A DNA stretch of 64,000 bases from Rhodococcus rhodnii (lineage in GTDB: Bacteria > Actinomycetota > Actinomycetes > Mycobacteriales > Pseudonocardiaceae). Positions 26,101-33,032 of this stretch are shown one piece after another. A model generated the notes under the pieces. That model ran no database searches and was not told the DNA's origin. It saw nothing but the letters and a program-made list of their open reading frames with translations. Each line of letters begins with the position of its first letter. Position 1 is the first letter of the stretch. The DNA lies in the NCBI GenBank assembly GCA_000720375.1, contig JOAA01000001.1:372001-436000 (forward strand), written 5' to 3'. The position numbers and the translations under genes were made by a program.

Positions 26101-26235
26101 GCCCATCTCGCCCTCGACCACCGCGACACCGCCAAGCAGTACATCAACAGCGCGATCAGCCTGGCCAGAGAACGCGGTCAACGGTTGACCGAGGAACGCG
26201 CCCTGCTGATGAAATCACTCCTTGGCAACGGCTAG
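23128..26235 (+). CDS. AfsR/SARP-family regulator with NB-ARC and TPR domains
   Basis: A 1035-residue full-length AfsR-like regulator. Residues 1-95 are the OmpR-type winged HTH (LRYGVLGPLEVIRGGKRVAI, ARKSVQLYVMRLRRTLGDDS). About 95-245 is the bacterial transcriptional activation domain. The NB-ARC ATPase has Walker A SGPPGVGKTAFA near 293 and HLPLALRIAGANLA. From about 690 there are six or more TPR repeats (ARKTGNLAAEILALNYIGVA). Such proteins activate secondary metabolism genes when ATP-bound. The start ATG at 23128 has TTGGGG before it; an ATG four codons earlier is less likely. The target is unknown, as no biosynthetic cluster is adjacent. Confidence 0.9.
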   Translation: MTDLRYGVLGPLEVIRGGKRVAINGPKLRVLLATLLLQANATVSMDQLGERMWGERPPSTARKSVQLYVMRLRRTLGDDSVIETRPDGYLLNAEPEQVDILRFRRLTVQAREAARAGDLLEELNRLNDALACWRGPALSDVPSESLQREAVAELAEDRLRTEERRIQVHLDLGRHREVISELVQLTKDHPWQEQFWVQLIQALHRSERLADALDTYRTVHRKFRDELGIDPGPQLQQVHSMILAERPDLNGETPPMTAAPINQLPADLRDFVGRVDMVEKLSSMRGPITVVSGPPGVGKTAFALHVAHQLRDRFPDGQLYVNLQGYACDPPLAPATVLNRFLRTLGVGREEIPVDLEGQAALFRSVSTGKQMLLVLDNAIDAEQVRPLLPAEPGCRVFITSRSDLRGLAVNPGADHLPLDVLTEWESRAVLIELIGESRADAEPDAVAELTNACAHLPLALRIAGANLAANAHRRIADYVTEMTQSGRLAELAIDGDEASAVRVAFDNSYLRLRESDQSLFRLLGLTPGPDISVGAAAALSGGSLAETNRALDRLTAAALLQREFGGRYHFHDLIRDYAISQDTPADSVTALTRLIDYYLHTANAAARMLYPATPRLPLPESSAAPAPITEATALRWLDDERYNLVAVVPWAAAHPVLRSYAWRLVDVLRGYLQARGHDRETLTGFEAALAAAREAGEPAAQISMLDVLGLMSYNLADYERAIDYHNRALAVAEEVDDLDAAAQALHNLGRIHIQQGQPKLAEDCHRQALEAARKTGNLAAEILALNYIGVAHTSSGRPALALEFHEQSLALSHSSGNRTAAFRATNGLGIAYWNLGELDKAVALQQEVLEYCHEIGERFGELITLVCLAEIQCDLENYDTALSHAHKAIALSTKMSERRSEAGAREIIATVHSKTGAFRRAIADYTDALRLARQIGFRYGEMSILIGLAAAHRGLGDAELALTYSEQALSKLRAGGQLLLEAKALTELAYAHLALDHRDTAKQYINSAISLARERGQRLTEERALLMKSLLGNG

Positions 26236-26262
26236 GGTCGCCATGCCGGGGACCGACCCGAT

Positions 26263-26769
26263 TCAGGTCTTGGTCAGCCGCAGCACGCCGGAGCTGCCCT
26301 GCACCGCGACGGCCGTGAACTGGATCTCGTTGTACTTCATGAAATCGCTTTGGTTCGGGCCGGAGCTGACCGTTCCGGAGAAGCCGGAATCGGCAAGCAG
26401 AGTGATGGATATGCCGTCCGTGCCGACCGCCGAGATCTGCACTGTCGCTGGCCCCGTTGAGGTGTTGACTCGGATCCGGCTGCCGACGCTGACCAGGACC
26501 TGACAGGCGCCATCTCGGCACGACGAGTAGTTCTTGCCGTCCGGTGCCGTCATGGGTTGGCCCGCGAGTGGTGGTCCGGCGGGCGTTGTGGACGTGGTCG
26601 GCGGAGCCGAACTGGATGTGGTTGTCGGGGCCGTGGTTATCGTGGTTGTTGTGGTTGTGGTTGTGGTTGTGGTTGTGGTTGTGGTCGACGGCGGTGGCGC
26701 GGTTCGGGGAGCCGTCGAGCCGCAGGCGGTCAGCATCCCCGCCACCAGGATCGAGGCGATGACCTTCAT
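26263..26769 (-). CDS. Thr-rich lipoprotein, last gene of the kinase/Hsp70 operon
   Basis: A 168-residue lipoprotein with signal MKVIASILVAGMLTAC (lipobox LTAC), a low-complexity Thr/Pro/Ser linker of about 50 residues including a run of 15 Thr, then a compact C-terminal domain of about 95 residues with a Cys pair in YSSCRDGACQV and LLADSGFSGTVS. The linker probably spans the cell wall. The ATG at 26769 has GAGGAG five bases upstream, overlapping the end of the TPR-OmpA gene, so it belongs to that operon. The function of the C-terminal domain is unknown. Confidence 0.78.
   Translation of the reverse strand: MKVIASILVAGMLTACGSTAPRTAPPPSTTTTTTTTTTTTTTTITTAPTTTSSSAPPTTSTTPAGPPLAGQPMTAPDGKNYSSCRDGACQVLVSVGSRIRVNTSTGPATVQISAVGTDGISITLLADSGFSGTVSSGPNQSDFMKYNEIQFTAVAVQGSSGVLRLTKT
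26642..26684. repeat. GTTGTG-type hexanucleotide microsatellite inside the lipoprotein gene
   Basis: About seven near-perfect copies of the hexamer GTTGTG (plus strand) encode the poly-Thr linker on the minus strand, using alternating ACA and ACC codons. Hexamer slippage would change linker length in steps of two residues without breaking the frame. Most of the tract is exact, so length differences between strains are likely. Confidence 0.8.
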
Positions 26770-26777
26770 GGTTCTCC

Positions 26778-27578
26778 TCACGCCGGGGTGATCAGGACTG
26801 TGACGGTGTTGTTCTTGGCGCGTTCGCGGGACGGGAAAAGCGGTGTGGCGCCCGCGCTTCGGACGACCGCTGGCATTCCGAGGGCGTCAGCGACTGTCTG
26901 TGCCCGCGCGAAGCCGAGTTCGGTGGGGTTGCGGAACCGGTTGTCGGTGTGGCCGGTGACCACCAGCGACACCGAGAACGGCTTGAGTTGCGTTCCCAGT
27001 TGGGCAATCGCCGCAGCGCCCGAAGTGGACAGTCGGGCGTCCCGGTTGAACAAGGCATCGTTGAACGTCACCAGCACCGCGTCACCTTGACGGATCGCCA
27101 CGAAGGCCGGACTGCTCACGGCCTTGGCCAAAGTCACGACCGGAGGCTCGGCGTTGAGCTGGGCGCGTACCGCATCCAACTGACGAGTCAATTCTGCGTG
27201 CTGGGCCGCCAGACCCGATATGTCCGGAGGCGGAGGTGCCGGTGGCGGCGACGTCGGCAACAAGATCCCGACAACGCCGACACCCGCGGCGACAACGAAG
27301 GCAACGGGCCATACCGGGCGACGGCGGAAACGCTTGGCCTGCAGCGCGGCGATCCGCCGCCTGCCCTGAACGGCGGCCTCATCGGCCGGATCCAGCGATT
27401 GCACGCGTGACCAGCACTCGTCCGCATCGCCGAGTGCGCCCCGCTGGGCATGGACGCGGGCGAGCAGATCAAGCACGCGGGGATCATCACTGGCTCGGCC
27501 GCCCAGCTCTGCCAGTGCGGACATGGCCTGCTCGTAGTCGCCACGACGAGCGGATTCGAGGGCTTGCGTGAGTGTCAT
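26778..27578 (-). CDS. TPR, membrane-anchor and OmpA-like domain protein
   Basis: A 266-residue protein. Residues 1-75 are a TPR-like helical region (LESARRGDYEQAMSALAELG), residues about 88-107 a single membrane segment (VWPVAFVVAAGVGVVGILLP), then a Pro-rich linker and a short coiled region. Residues about 165-265 form an OmpA/MotB-type peptidoglycan-associated domain (SLVVTGHTDNRFRNPTELGF, ARAQTVADALG). The layout puts TPRs in the cytoplasm and the OmpA domain in the wall. It is coupled by ATGA to the Hsp70 gene, so it could tether the chaperone system to the envelope; that is inference. Confidence 0.83.
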   Translation of the reverse strand: MTLTQALESARRGDYEQAMSALAELGGRASDDPRVLDLLARVHAQRGALGDADECWSRVQSLDPADEAAVQGRRRIAALQAKRFRRRPVWPVAFVVAAGVGVVGILLPTSPPPAPPPPDISGLAAQHAELTRQLDAVRAQLNAEPPVVTLAKAVSSPAFVAIRQGDAVLVTFNDALFNRDARLSTSGAAAIAQLGTQLKPFSVSLVVTGHTDNRFRNPTELGFARAQTVADALGMPAVVRSAGATPLFPSRERAKNNTVTVLITPA

Positions 27579-30055
27579 CGGCGAGACCGTACGGTCGAAG
27601 GGGCAGTGTCGTCAGGCAATGGCCGGTCGGGTGGGATCAGCCGGGCGAGCTCGTTGGCGATCGACGTCAGACGTCCGTTGTCCCCACGCAGCTTCGCGTC
27701 CTCGCCTTCGCGGATCAGTTGCCGGACACGGGGGTCACGGCTGTCCGCGAAGTGTTCCTTGAGTGAGTTGAACCGGATCGCGGGCAGCTCACCGGTCGTC
27801 TCCAGTACGCCGACGCCGATCCGCCGCAGGACCTCGATCTGGTGGTTGACCACCGTGATGTCCCCGGCCTTGGCCGCTTCGTCGAGTTTCCGTTCAGCGT
27901 CACGGGCGTCTCGCTTGGCGTTCGCGTCGCCGATCTCGTCGGTCAAGTCCCTGACCCAGCCGCGCATGTCCTTGGCCTCGGCGAGCAGCCGGGGCAGCTC
28001 GGCCGCTTCTTCCGCCTTGTCCAGCAAGGCTTCCGCTTCCCGGATCGACGCTGCCGCCGACGCGGGCGCGTCCGGGTTGACGTCCGCGGTGTCCAGGCTC
28101 TGCCGGATCTTCTCCAGCAGTCGGCGTTCCTCCAGCTCGCGGATGAACGTGTTGGGCTCGCTGGCGAGCCGTGCGTACTGCTCCTCCAGCGCGGCGAGGT
28201 GCCGCCGGAGGTCCGAGACGCTGGGGGTGTCCGAGCGGCCGAGCTCGACGGCGATCTCGAACTCCTCGTCCAAGATCGGCACGTACGCGTCCACGTGCGG
28301 GGTGAAGCTGCGGTCGATGGTGATCGACACCTCGATCTCGCTGCCCGCGGGCACGTCACGTTTGATCTCGTGCGGCCGGATGTCCAGCTGGCCGATCACG
28401 GTGTTGCGGTCGGCCCGGGGCCGTTCGCCCTCGATGATCGGCACGCGGATCAGACCGGCGCCCGCACCCCGCCGTACATCCACTGTGGACTCAAGAACGA
28501 TCCGTTTGCTGGCGGGCAGTTCGGCGTTCTTGTGCAGGATCCACTTCACCTCGTTGCCCTCAAGCCAGACACCGACCGAGTGGCTCAGCGTGGACTCCCC
28601 GCCCTCCAACGTCATTCGCTGGTACGAGGTGCTGGCCGGCGAAGTCGGCAACAGTTCACCGGCGGGTGCCCGGAACTCCATGTCGAAAGTGTTCGACGCT
28701 TCCTGCGCGTGCAACCGGGTCGTGAACGTCCCGGCGCTGGTCAGCGGAACCTGGCCACTACGCCACGCCGGCTGATGAGCGTTGTTGACGAACTCGATCG
28801 TGAACCCGGTCCAGTCGTCCCGGCTGTCGTCCACGGCCCGGCCACCGACCAACGGATCGGTCCCGCGACCGGTCGGCTGATGCTCGAAGTCCAGCCTGAC
28901 CTGACCGGCCTCGACCGGTGCCTGCACCACGTCGCGCGGAATTCGCTGGGTCCGCGCGAAGATCGCAGCACCGCGAGCGACCACGGTCACCGGGTCCAAC
29001 GTGTGGTCGAGCGGAATGCCAAGGCCCTCGGTGGGATCGGCCAACAAGGTGCGCAGTGCGGGCGCCATCGTGGCGCCGCCGACGAGGATCGCGCGGTCGA
29101 TGTCGCCCGGCTTGAGGCCCTTCTCGGACAACGCGCGTCGGCAGAGCTCCACGGATCGCCGGTACAGCGGCATCGCCAACCGTTCCACGTCCGCACGGCG
29201 GACCACGGTCTCGAACACGAGCCGCCGGTCGTTCTCGTCGGTCAGCTCGACGGCGACTTCGGCGATGTCCACTCGGGACAGTTCGATCTTGGCGTTCTCG
29301 GCGGCGATCTTCAGTTTGCCGACGTTGCTGCGCCACCGCGGATGCTCGCGGTCCATCGCGGGCAGATCGCCGTCCGCCTTCATCGCGGGGATGAGCAATT
29401 CGTCCACAATGGTCCAGTCGATCAGCTTGCCGCCGAGGAAGTTGTCCCCGGCGTGATTGACCACAGTGAACTCGCCGTCCTGTACTTGCACCACGGCGGC
29501 GTCGAATGTGCCGCCACCGAAGTCGTAGACAAGCCAGAAGCATTTCGACGGGACGTCAGCAGCCTGTGCGCTGTATGCCCAAGCCGCCGCGGTGGGCTCC
29601 TGCAGCAACGGCGCGAAGTCCAAGCCTGCCAACGCCGCCGCCCGCCTGGTGGCGTCACACTGGTCCAGTTCGAACGCGGCCGGGACCGTGATCACCGCGG
29701 CGTGGATCTCCTCGCCCAGCTTGTTCCGGACGTCCGCGCGCAACGACTTCAGCACCTCCGCGGACAGCTGCTCCGGCGACATGCTACGGCCAGAGTCACC
29801 GAAAACCCTTGGCTTGTCACGCATGCCCATCTGCAGCTTGAACTCGGCGTGGGCGTTCAGCGGATCGGCCTCGACCCGGTCGCGAGCTTTCTTGCCGACG
29901 AACACGCTGCCGCTCTTACCGATGTACACGGCCGATGGCGTGTAGTCCATCTCCATGTTGTTGCGCACGACGGTCCCATCCGAGCCCGTCGACACCGCGA
30001 TGGCACTGTTCGTGGTACCGAGGTCGATACCGAAGTCGACGGTTTCACGCGCCAT
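27575..30055 (-). CDS. Hsp70-family chaperone with an extended C terminus
   Basis: An 826-residue Hsp70-like protein, well above the about 620 residues of DnaK. The actin-like ATPase carries VDFGIDLGTTNSAIAVSTGS, WLVYDFGGGTFDAAVVQVQD and AILVGGATMAPALRTLLADP. The substrate-binding part (from about 480) is only weakly DnaK-like (SEIEVSITIDRSFTPHV). The last 200 residues are helical and charged, probably coiled. The ATG at 30055 has AAGGAG upstream; an earlier in-frame start lies inside the grpE-like gene. It differs from housekeeping DnaK and sits with its own GrpE-like and J-like partners, suggesting a dedicated chaperone unit. Confidence 0.9.
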   Translation of the reverse strand: MARETVDFGIDLGTTNSAIAVSTGSDGTVVRNNMEMDYTPSAVYIGKSGSVFVGKKARDRVEADPLNAHAEFKLQMGMRDKPRVFGDSGRSMSPEQLSAEVLKSLRADVRNKLGEEIHAAVITVPAAFELDQCDATRRAAALAGLDFAPLLQEPTAAAWAYSAQAADVPSKCFWLVYDFGGGTFDAAVVQVQDGEFTVVNHAGDNFLGGKLIDWTIVDELLIPAMKADGDLPAMDREHPRWRSNVGKLKIAAENAKIELSRVDIAEVAVELTDENDRRLVFETVVRRADVERLAMPLYRRSVELCRRALSEKGLKPGDIDRAILVGGATMAPALRTLLADPTEGLGIPLDHTLDPVTVVARGAAIFARTQRIPRDVVQAPVEAGQVRLDFEHQPTGRGTDPLVGGRAVDDSRDDWTGFTIEFVNNAHQPAWRSGQVPLTSAGTFTTRLHAQEASNTFDMEFRAPAGELLPTSPASTSYQRMTLEGGESTLSHSVGVWLEGNEVKWILHKNAELPASKRIVLESTVDVRRGAGAGLIRVPIIEGERPRADRNTVIGQLDIRPHEIKRDVPAGSEIEVSITIDRSFTPHVDAYVPILDEEFEIAVELGRSDTPSVSDLRRHLAALEEQYARLASEPNTFIRELEERRLLEKIRQSLDTADVNPDAPASAAASIREAEALLDKAEEAAELPRLLAEAKDMRGWVRDLTDEIGDANAKRDARDAERKLDEAAKAGDITVVNHQIEVLRRIGVGVLETTGELPAIRFNSLKEHFADSRDPRVRQLIREGEDAKLRGDNGRLTSIANELARLIPPDRPLPDDTAPSTVRSRR

Positions 30056-30506
30056 GCTGTTGTGCTCCTTCACCTTCGGGTTGAGCAACCACGACCTGTC
30101 CGATTTGGATGCACCGGCCACCCCGGTACACCGAAGGCCGCACGGTTTCCACGACCGTCTCGCTGGCGGTTCCCGGGCGCGGCTCGTACGCGATCACGTC
30201 AAGAGCAAGACCCGGGTGGAACGGCATCCCGTCGTGGTCCTGGACCTGCACCCCGGCCTCGGCCAGGCTTTCCTGGGCGGCCTGGGCGTGCCGGGAAGCA
30301 AGCCTGCGCGCACGGGACGCGTCGCCGTTCTGCTCAGCGGTGAGCTTCTTGCTGACGCGCCACAGGTTCGTCGCCAGATCGGCCATCGCCGAGTCGTCAG
30401 ACGTCGTCTCCACGATCTGCGGCGGTTTCTCCGGAAGCTCGGCATACGCCTCCGGGATCCGGAACTCGATGGGAAACCTCCGTTGCCGCCACGCGCCCCG
30501 ATTCAT
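30045..30506 (-). CDS. GrpE-like nucleotide exchange factor
   Basis: A 153-residue protein with a GrpE-like layout: a central long helix (ATNLWRVSKKLTAEQNGDAS) and a C-terminal beta head (MPFHPGLALDVIAYEPRPGT, GGRCIQIGQVVVAQPEG). GrpE proteins release ADP from Hsp70. The start at 30506 forms ATGA with the J-like gene and follows GGGGAAGGTGA; its stop overlaps the Hsp70 start by 11 bp. Similarity to canonical GrpE is loose, so the call leans on position next to Hsp70 as well as on the head motif. Confidence 0.72.
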   Translation of the reverse strand: MNRGAWRQRRFPIEFRIPEAYAELPEKPPQIVETTSDDSAMADLATNLWRVSKKLTAEQNGDASRARRLASRHAQAAQESLAEAGVQVQDHDGMPFHPGLALDVIAYEPRPGTASETVVETVRPSVYRGGRCIQIGQVVVAQPEGEGAQQHGA

Positions 30507-31951
30507 CGCTTCACCTTCCCCACCGCCCAGAAATGCATTCGAAGCCGACGAATCCCGATCACCACAACGAAAACGGCGAAATTCACAAGAGCCCACGGAA
30601 CCTGCGGCACAAGATCCTGGACAGCCGCGGCGAGGAAAAAGCTCAGCACGAGAACACGCCACCACCGGGCGACCGGACCGACCGGGATCTTCGCGTGCAT
30701 GCGTCCCTCGCTGGTCAGGTACGCGGAGAACGCGATCAACGGAATCCAGGCGAACGTGAACCAGTACGTCGTGGTGAAATGGTTGTCCCGTCTGCGAACG
30801 CTGTAGTACTTGGTACCGATCCCGAAGATGCTGATGGACAACGGCGCCCGCTTGACGTCACCGCCGACCCGTTTGTCATTGGGCGGGATCGACGCCAGCG
30901 CCTGCTTCACATCACCATCCGGCAGCACCCTGAGCAATGCCCGGCGACGCCGTGCGGCCTTGTTGACCTTGCCACGGTCACAGTCCGCACGCATCTCCCG
31001 TGTCAGCTCGGAAAGCCGGATGACTTCGAGATTCTCACTGATCAGGTCGATCGTCGCCCGCAACCGCGCATACTCCTGGGCCCGTTCAAGCAACCGCACG
31101 GCCTCAGCAGGATCGTCCGCAACCCGGTCGTCGGCAATGGCACAGTTGTTGACTGCCAACGCGACCTGGTCACTGAGCGCCACAGTCAGTTCATCACCCT
31201 TGCCCAGCAATGCGTTGACCACGACCAAAGGCCCGGATGTTTTGGCCAGCAAGGAATCCGCCATAGCAACGGCCTTGCTCTCATCTGCCTGCACGGTGTC
31301 TTTGGTCGTCTCGCATGCCTGCGAGATCTGCCGTTCGGCTGGCCGAACCGCGTCGCGCAACGCCCCATCGACGGCCTCGTCCGGCAGCCGCGAGTCGTCC
31401 AGCACCGCGACGAGGCGATCGGCTGCCTCGACCCCCAACGAGGCAGCCCGCACCGCGAAATCAGCAGTCACCGCAGCAATGTGGTACGGCAGCCGATCCT
31501 TGAGCCGTCGCACAGTGCCAGTGGTCAACCGTGGATCGTCGATCTGCTTGACGCGTTCCCGGGCAAACGCCCAGGACTCCGGATTCGCGAAGACATCAGC
31601 CCAAGCGTCAAGGCTGATTTTCCACAACGAATCAAGCCGCGCCTCCTGCCGAAACGGCCCCTGACTCTCAGCCGCGACAACCTCCCGATGCTCATCCGGT
31701 GCCCACCGCCACAGCAACTCGTGCGCAAGGCGCGCAACCGGATCACGCATGGTCTCGAAGGCAGTCCGGATGGCGTCCGCATCCAGGTCGGGGTTGAGGC
31801 GGCTCTCCAGAATCGCCTCCTCCCGCCTACGCCGGATCTGGCTGGCGGTCGCGTCCACCGACAGCCCAGTGACACCGAAGATGTTGCCCCGGTACAGATC
31901 GGGGCCAGTCACGGCACGCAGCACGTGATCCAAATCAGTCGCGGTCTCCAT
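30503..31951 (-). CDS. Degenerate J-domain-like membrane protein of the Hsp70 operon
   Basis: A 482-residue protein. Residues about 20-85 look like a J-domain (NIFGVTGLSVDATASQIRRR, then AFETMRDPVARLAHELLWRW), but the HPD tripeptide that stimulates Hsp70 ATPase is missing. A long helical middle follows (about 90-370). The C terminus has two membrane segments around TTYWFTFAWIPLIAFSAYLT and LVPQVPWALVNFAVFVVVIG. The likely role is a membrane-bound adaptor that brings the Hsp70 to its site. ATG 31951 shares a base with the kinase stop (TGATG); GTG 31954 is an alternative. Confidence 0.75.
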   Translation of the reverse strand: METATDLDHVLRAVTGPDLYRGNIFGVTGLSVDATASQIRRRREEAILESRLNPDLDADAIRTAFETMRDPVARLAHELLWRWAPDEHREVVAAESQGPFRQEARLDSLWKISLDAWADVFANPESWAFARERVKQIDDPRLTTGTVRRLKDRLPYHIAAVTADFAVRAASLGVEAADRLVAVLDDSRLPDEAVDGALRDAVRPAERQISQACETTKDTVQADESKAVAMADSLLAKTSGPLVVVNALLGKGDELTVALSDQVALAVNNCAIADDRVADDPAEAVRLLERAQEYARLRATIDLISENLEVIRLSELTREMRADCDRGKVNKAARRRRALLRVLPDGDVKQALASIPPNDKRVGGDVKRAPLSISIFGIGTKYYSVRRRDNHFTTTYWFTFAWIPLIAFSAYLTSEGRMHAKIPVGPVARWWRVLVLSFFLAAAVQDLVPQVPWALVNFAVFVVVIGIRRLRMHFWAVGKVKR

Positions 31952-32754
31952 CACCGCACAGCTCCCTCATACTCAACCAACTGCCGGGCCAACACCAACG
32001 CGTTCGGCGTGCGTCTCGTCGGATTGGGCGCCAAGGCATCCAGAACGATCTCGTCAAGCACTTGGTCCACTTCGGAATTGAGCGCACTCGGCCTGGGCGG
32101 CGGAGTCCGTCGCGATGCTCCAGCGGGATACGGATAAGTGTCGGTCAGCAGGAGATACGCGATCGCCCCCAACGCCCACACATCCGAGGCACAGGATTCC
32201 GCCTGCGCGCCAAGGAGTGATTCGGGTGGAGCGAACGCCAGGGTCACCGAGCCCCGAGGCTTGCGAGGATCGGGATTGGCCACTTTGGCCAACCCGAAGT
32301 CACTCAGCCGGGCCCGTCCTGCTTGGTCAATCAGGATGTTCTGCGGCGTGATGTCCAGGTGGAGAATGGGCGGTCGTTCCTGATGGGCGGCGGCAAGACC
32401 GTGAGCGACTTCCCTTACGGTTCTTACGGTTTGGGTCGTTGGAAGCGGGGCTGGGCGAGGGGTTGCCCAGTGCCGGTGCAGGGTCCCGCCGGCGACGTAC
32501 TCCATCGTCAGGAAGCTGCGGGTGCCTGCAGTTGTTTGCAGAGTTCCGGCTTCGTAGACGCGGACCACGTTCGGGTGCGTGAGGCGGGTGAGAAGGGCTG
32601 CTTCCGCTTGCGGGCCTTGGGTTTTGAAGACTTTCATCGCTTGCCTGCCGAGATGCGGGTGCTTCACTCGGTAGACTTCGGCGAACGCTCCTTCGCCCAG
32701 GTACCGCTCGACGTGGTAGCCCGGGATGGCTCTCCCTTCCTGCAGCAGTCCCAC
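31951..32754 (-). CDS. Soluble Ser/Thr protein kinase heading the Hsp70 operon
   Basis: A 267-residue Hanks-type kinase made of little more than the catalytic domain: glycine loop LGEGAFAEVY, catalytic Lys in AMKVFK, hinge MEYVAGGTLH, catalytic loop HLDITPQNIL (HLD in place of HRD), DFG in LSDFGLAKVA, and the activation segment ending FAPPES. Asp and Asn are intact, so activity is expected, although the missing HRD arginine suggests regulation without activation-loop phosphorylation. There is no membrane segment or sensor domain. It is the first gene of the chaperone operon and overlaps the next gene by one base. Confidence 0.87.
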   Translation of the reverse strand: MGLLQEGRAIPGYHVERYLGEGAFAEVYRVKHPHLGRQAMKVFKTQGPQAEAALLTRLTHPNVVRVYEAGTLQTTAGTRSFLTMEYVAGGTLHRHWATPRPAPLPTTQTVRTVREVAHGLAAAHQERPPILHLDITPQNILIDQAGRARLSDFGLAKVANPDPRKPRGSVTLAFAPPESLLGAQAESCASDVWALGAIAYLLLTDTYPYPAGASRRTPPPRPSALNSEVDQVLDEIVLDALAPNPTRRTPNALVLARQLVEYEGAVR

Positions 32755-32923
32755 CCTTGCCTCCCCTTGCTCTGGGTTGGCTGGACTTTAGGGCTGGTTT
32801 GCTGGGACCGGTCCCAGTTGCAGATGGAGGCCACGAAGGAGGCGGCGGCGCGGACGAAGGCCGCGCGGCAGGCTGCGGAGGCGCAGCGTGGGCTTCCCGG
32901 GGCGACGGTGCTGAAGTGGTGCC

Positions 32924-32971
32924 ATTTGATGTGATGAAGGAGCGGGGCCTCGCTCCTTCATCACATCAAAT
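32924..32971. terminator. Perfect 21-bp inverted repeat (strong hairpin)
   Basis: Arms 32924-32944 and 32951-32971 are exact reverse complements around a 6-nt centre (GGGCCT). It lies downstream of the minus-strand SARP gene (stop at 33033) and upstream of the kinase/Hsp70 operon (start 32754), so a terminator for the SARP transcript is the simplest reading. It has no U-run. The rest of 32755-33032 contains no supported gene. Confidence 0.6.
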
Positions 32972-33032
32972 CGAGCCGAAAGTAGGCACAAAAGCAACCC
33001 CGCTGGAACCGAAAGCGAACCAAAAAGGAACC

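Noticed and set aside
24682..26181. Minus-strand open frame opposite the SARP gene
   Set aside because: Shadow of TPR-coding sequence; composition not protein-like.
26642..26684. Tandem repeat as a CRISPR array
   Set aside because: Hexamer units without spacers, inside a lipoprotein reading frame; no cas genes are present anywhere in the window.
27842..30343. Plus-strand open frame of 833 codons opposite the Hsp70 gene
   Set aside because: Antisense shadow: the minus strand encodes unmistakable Hsp70 motifs, and the plus product has no recognisable domain.
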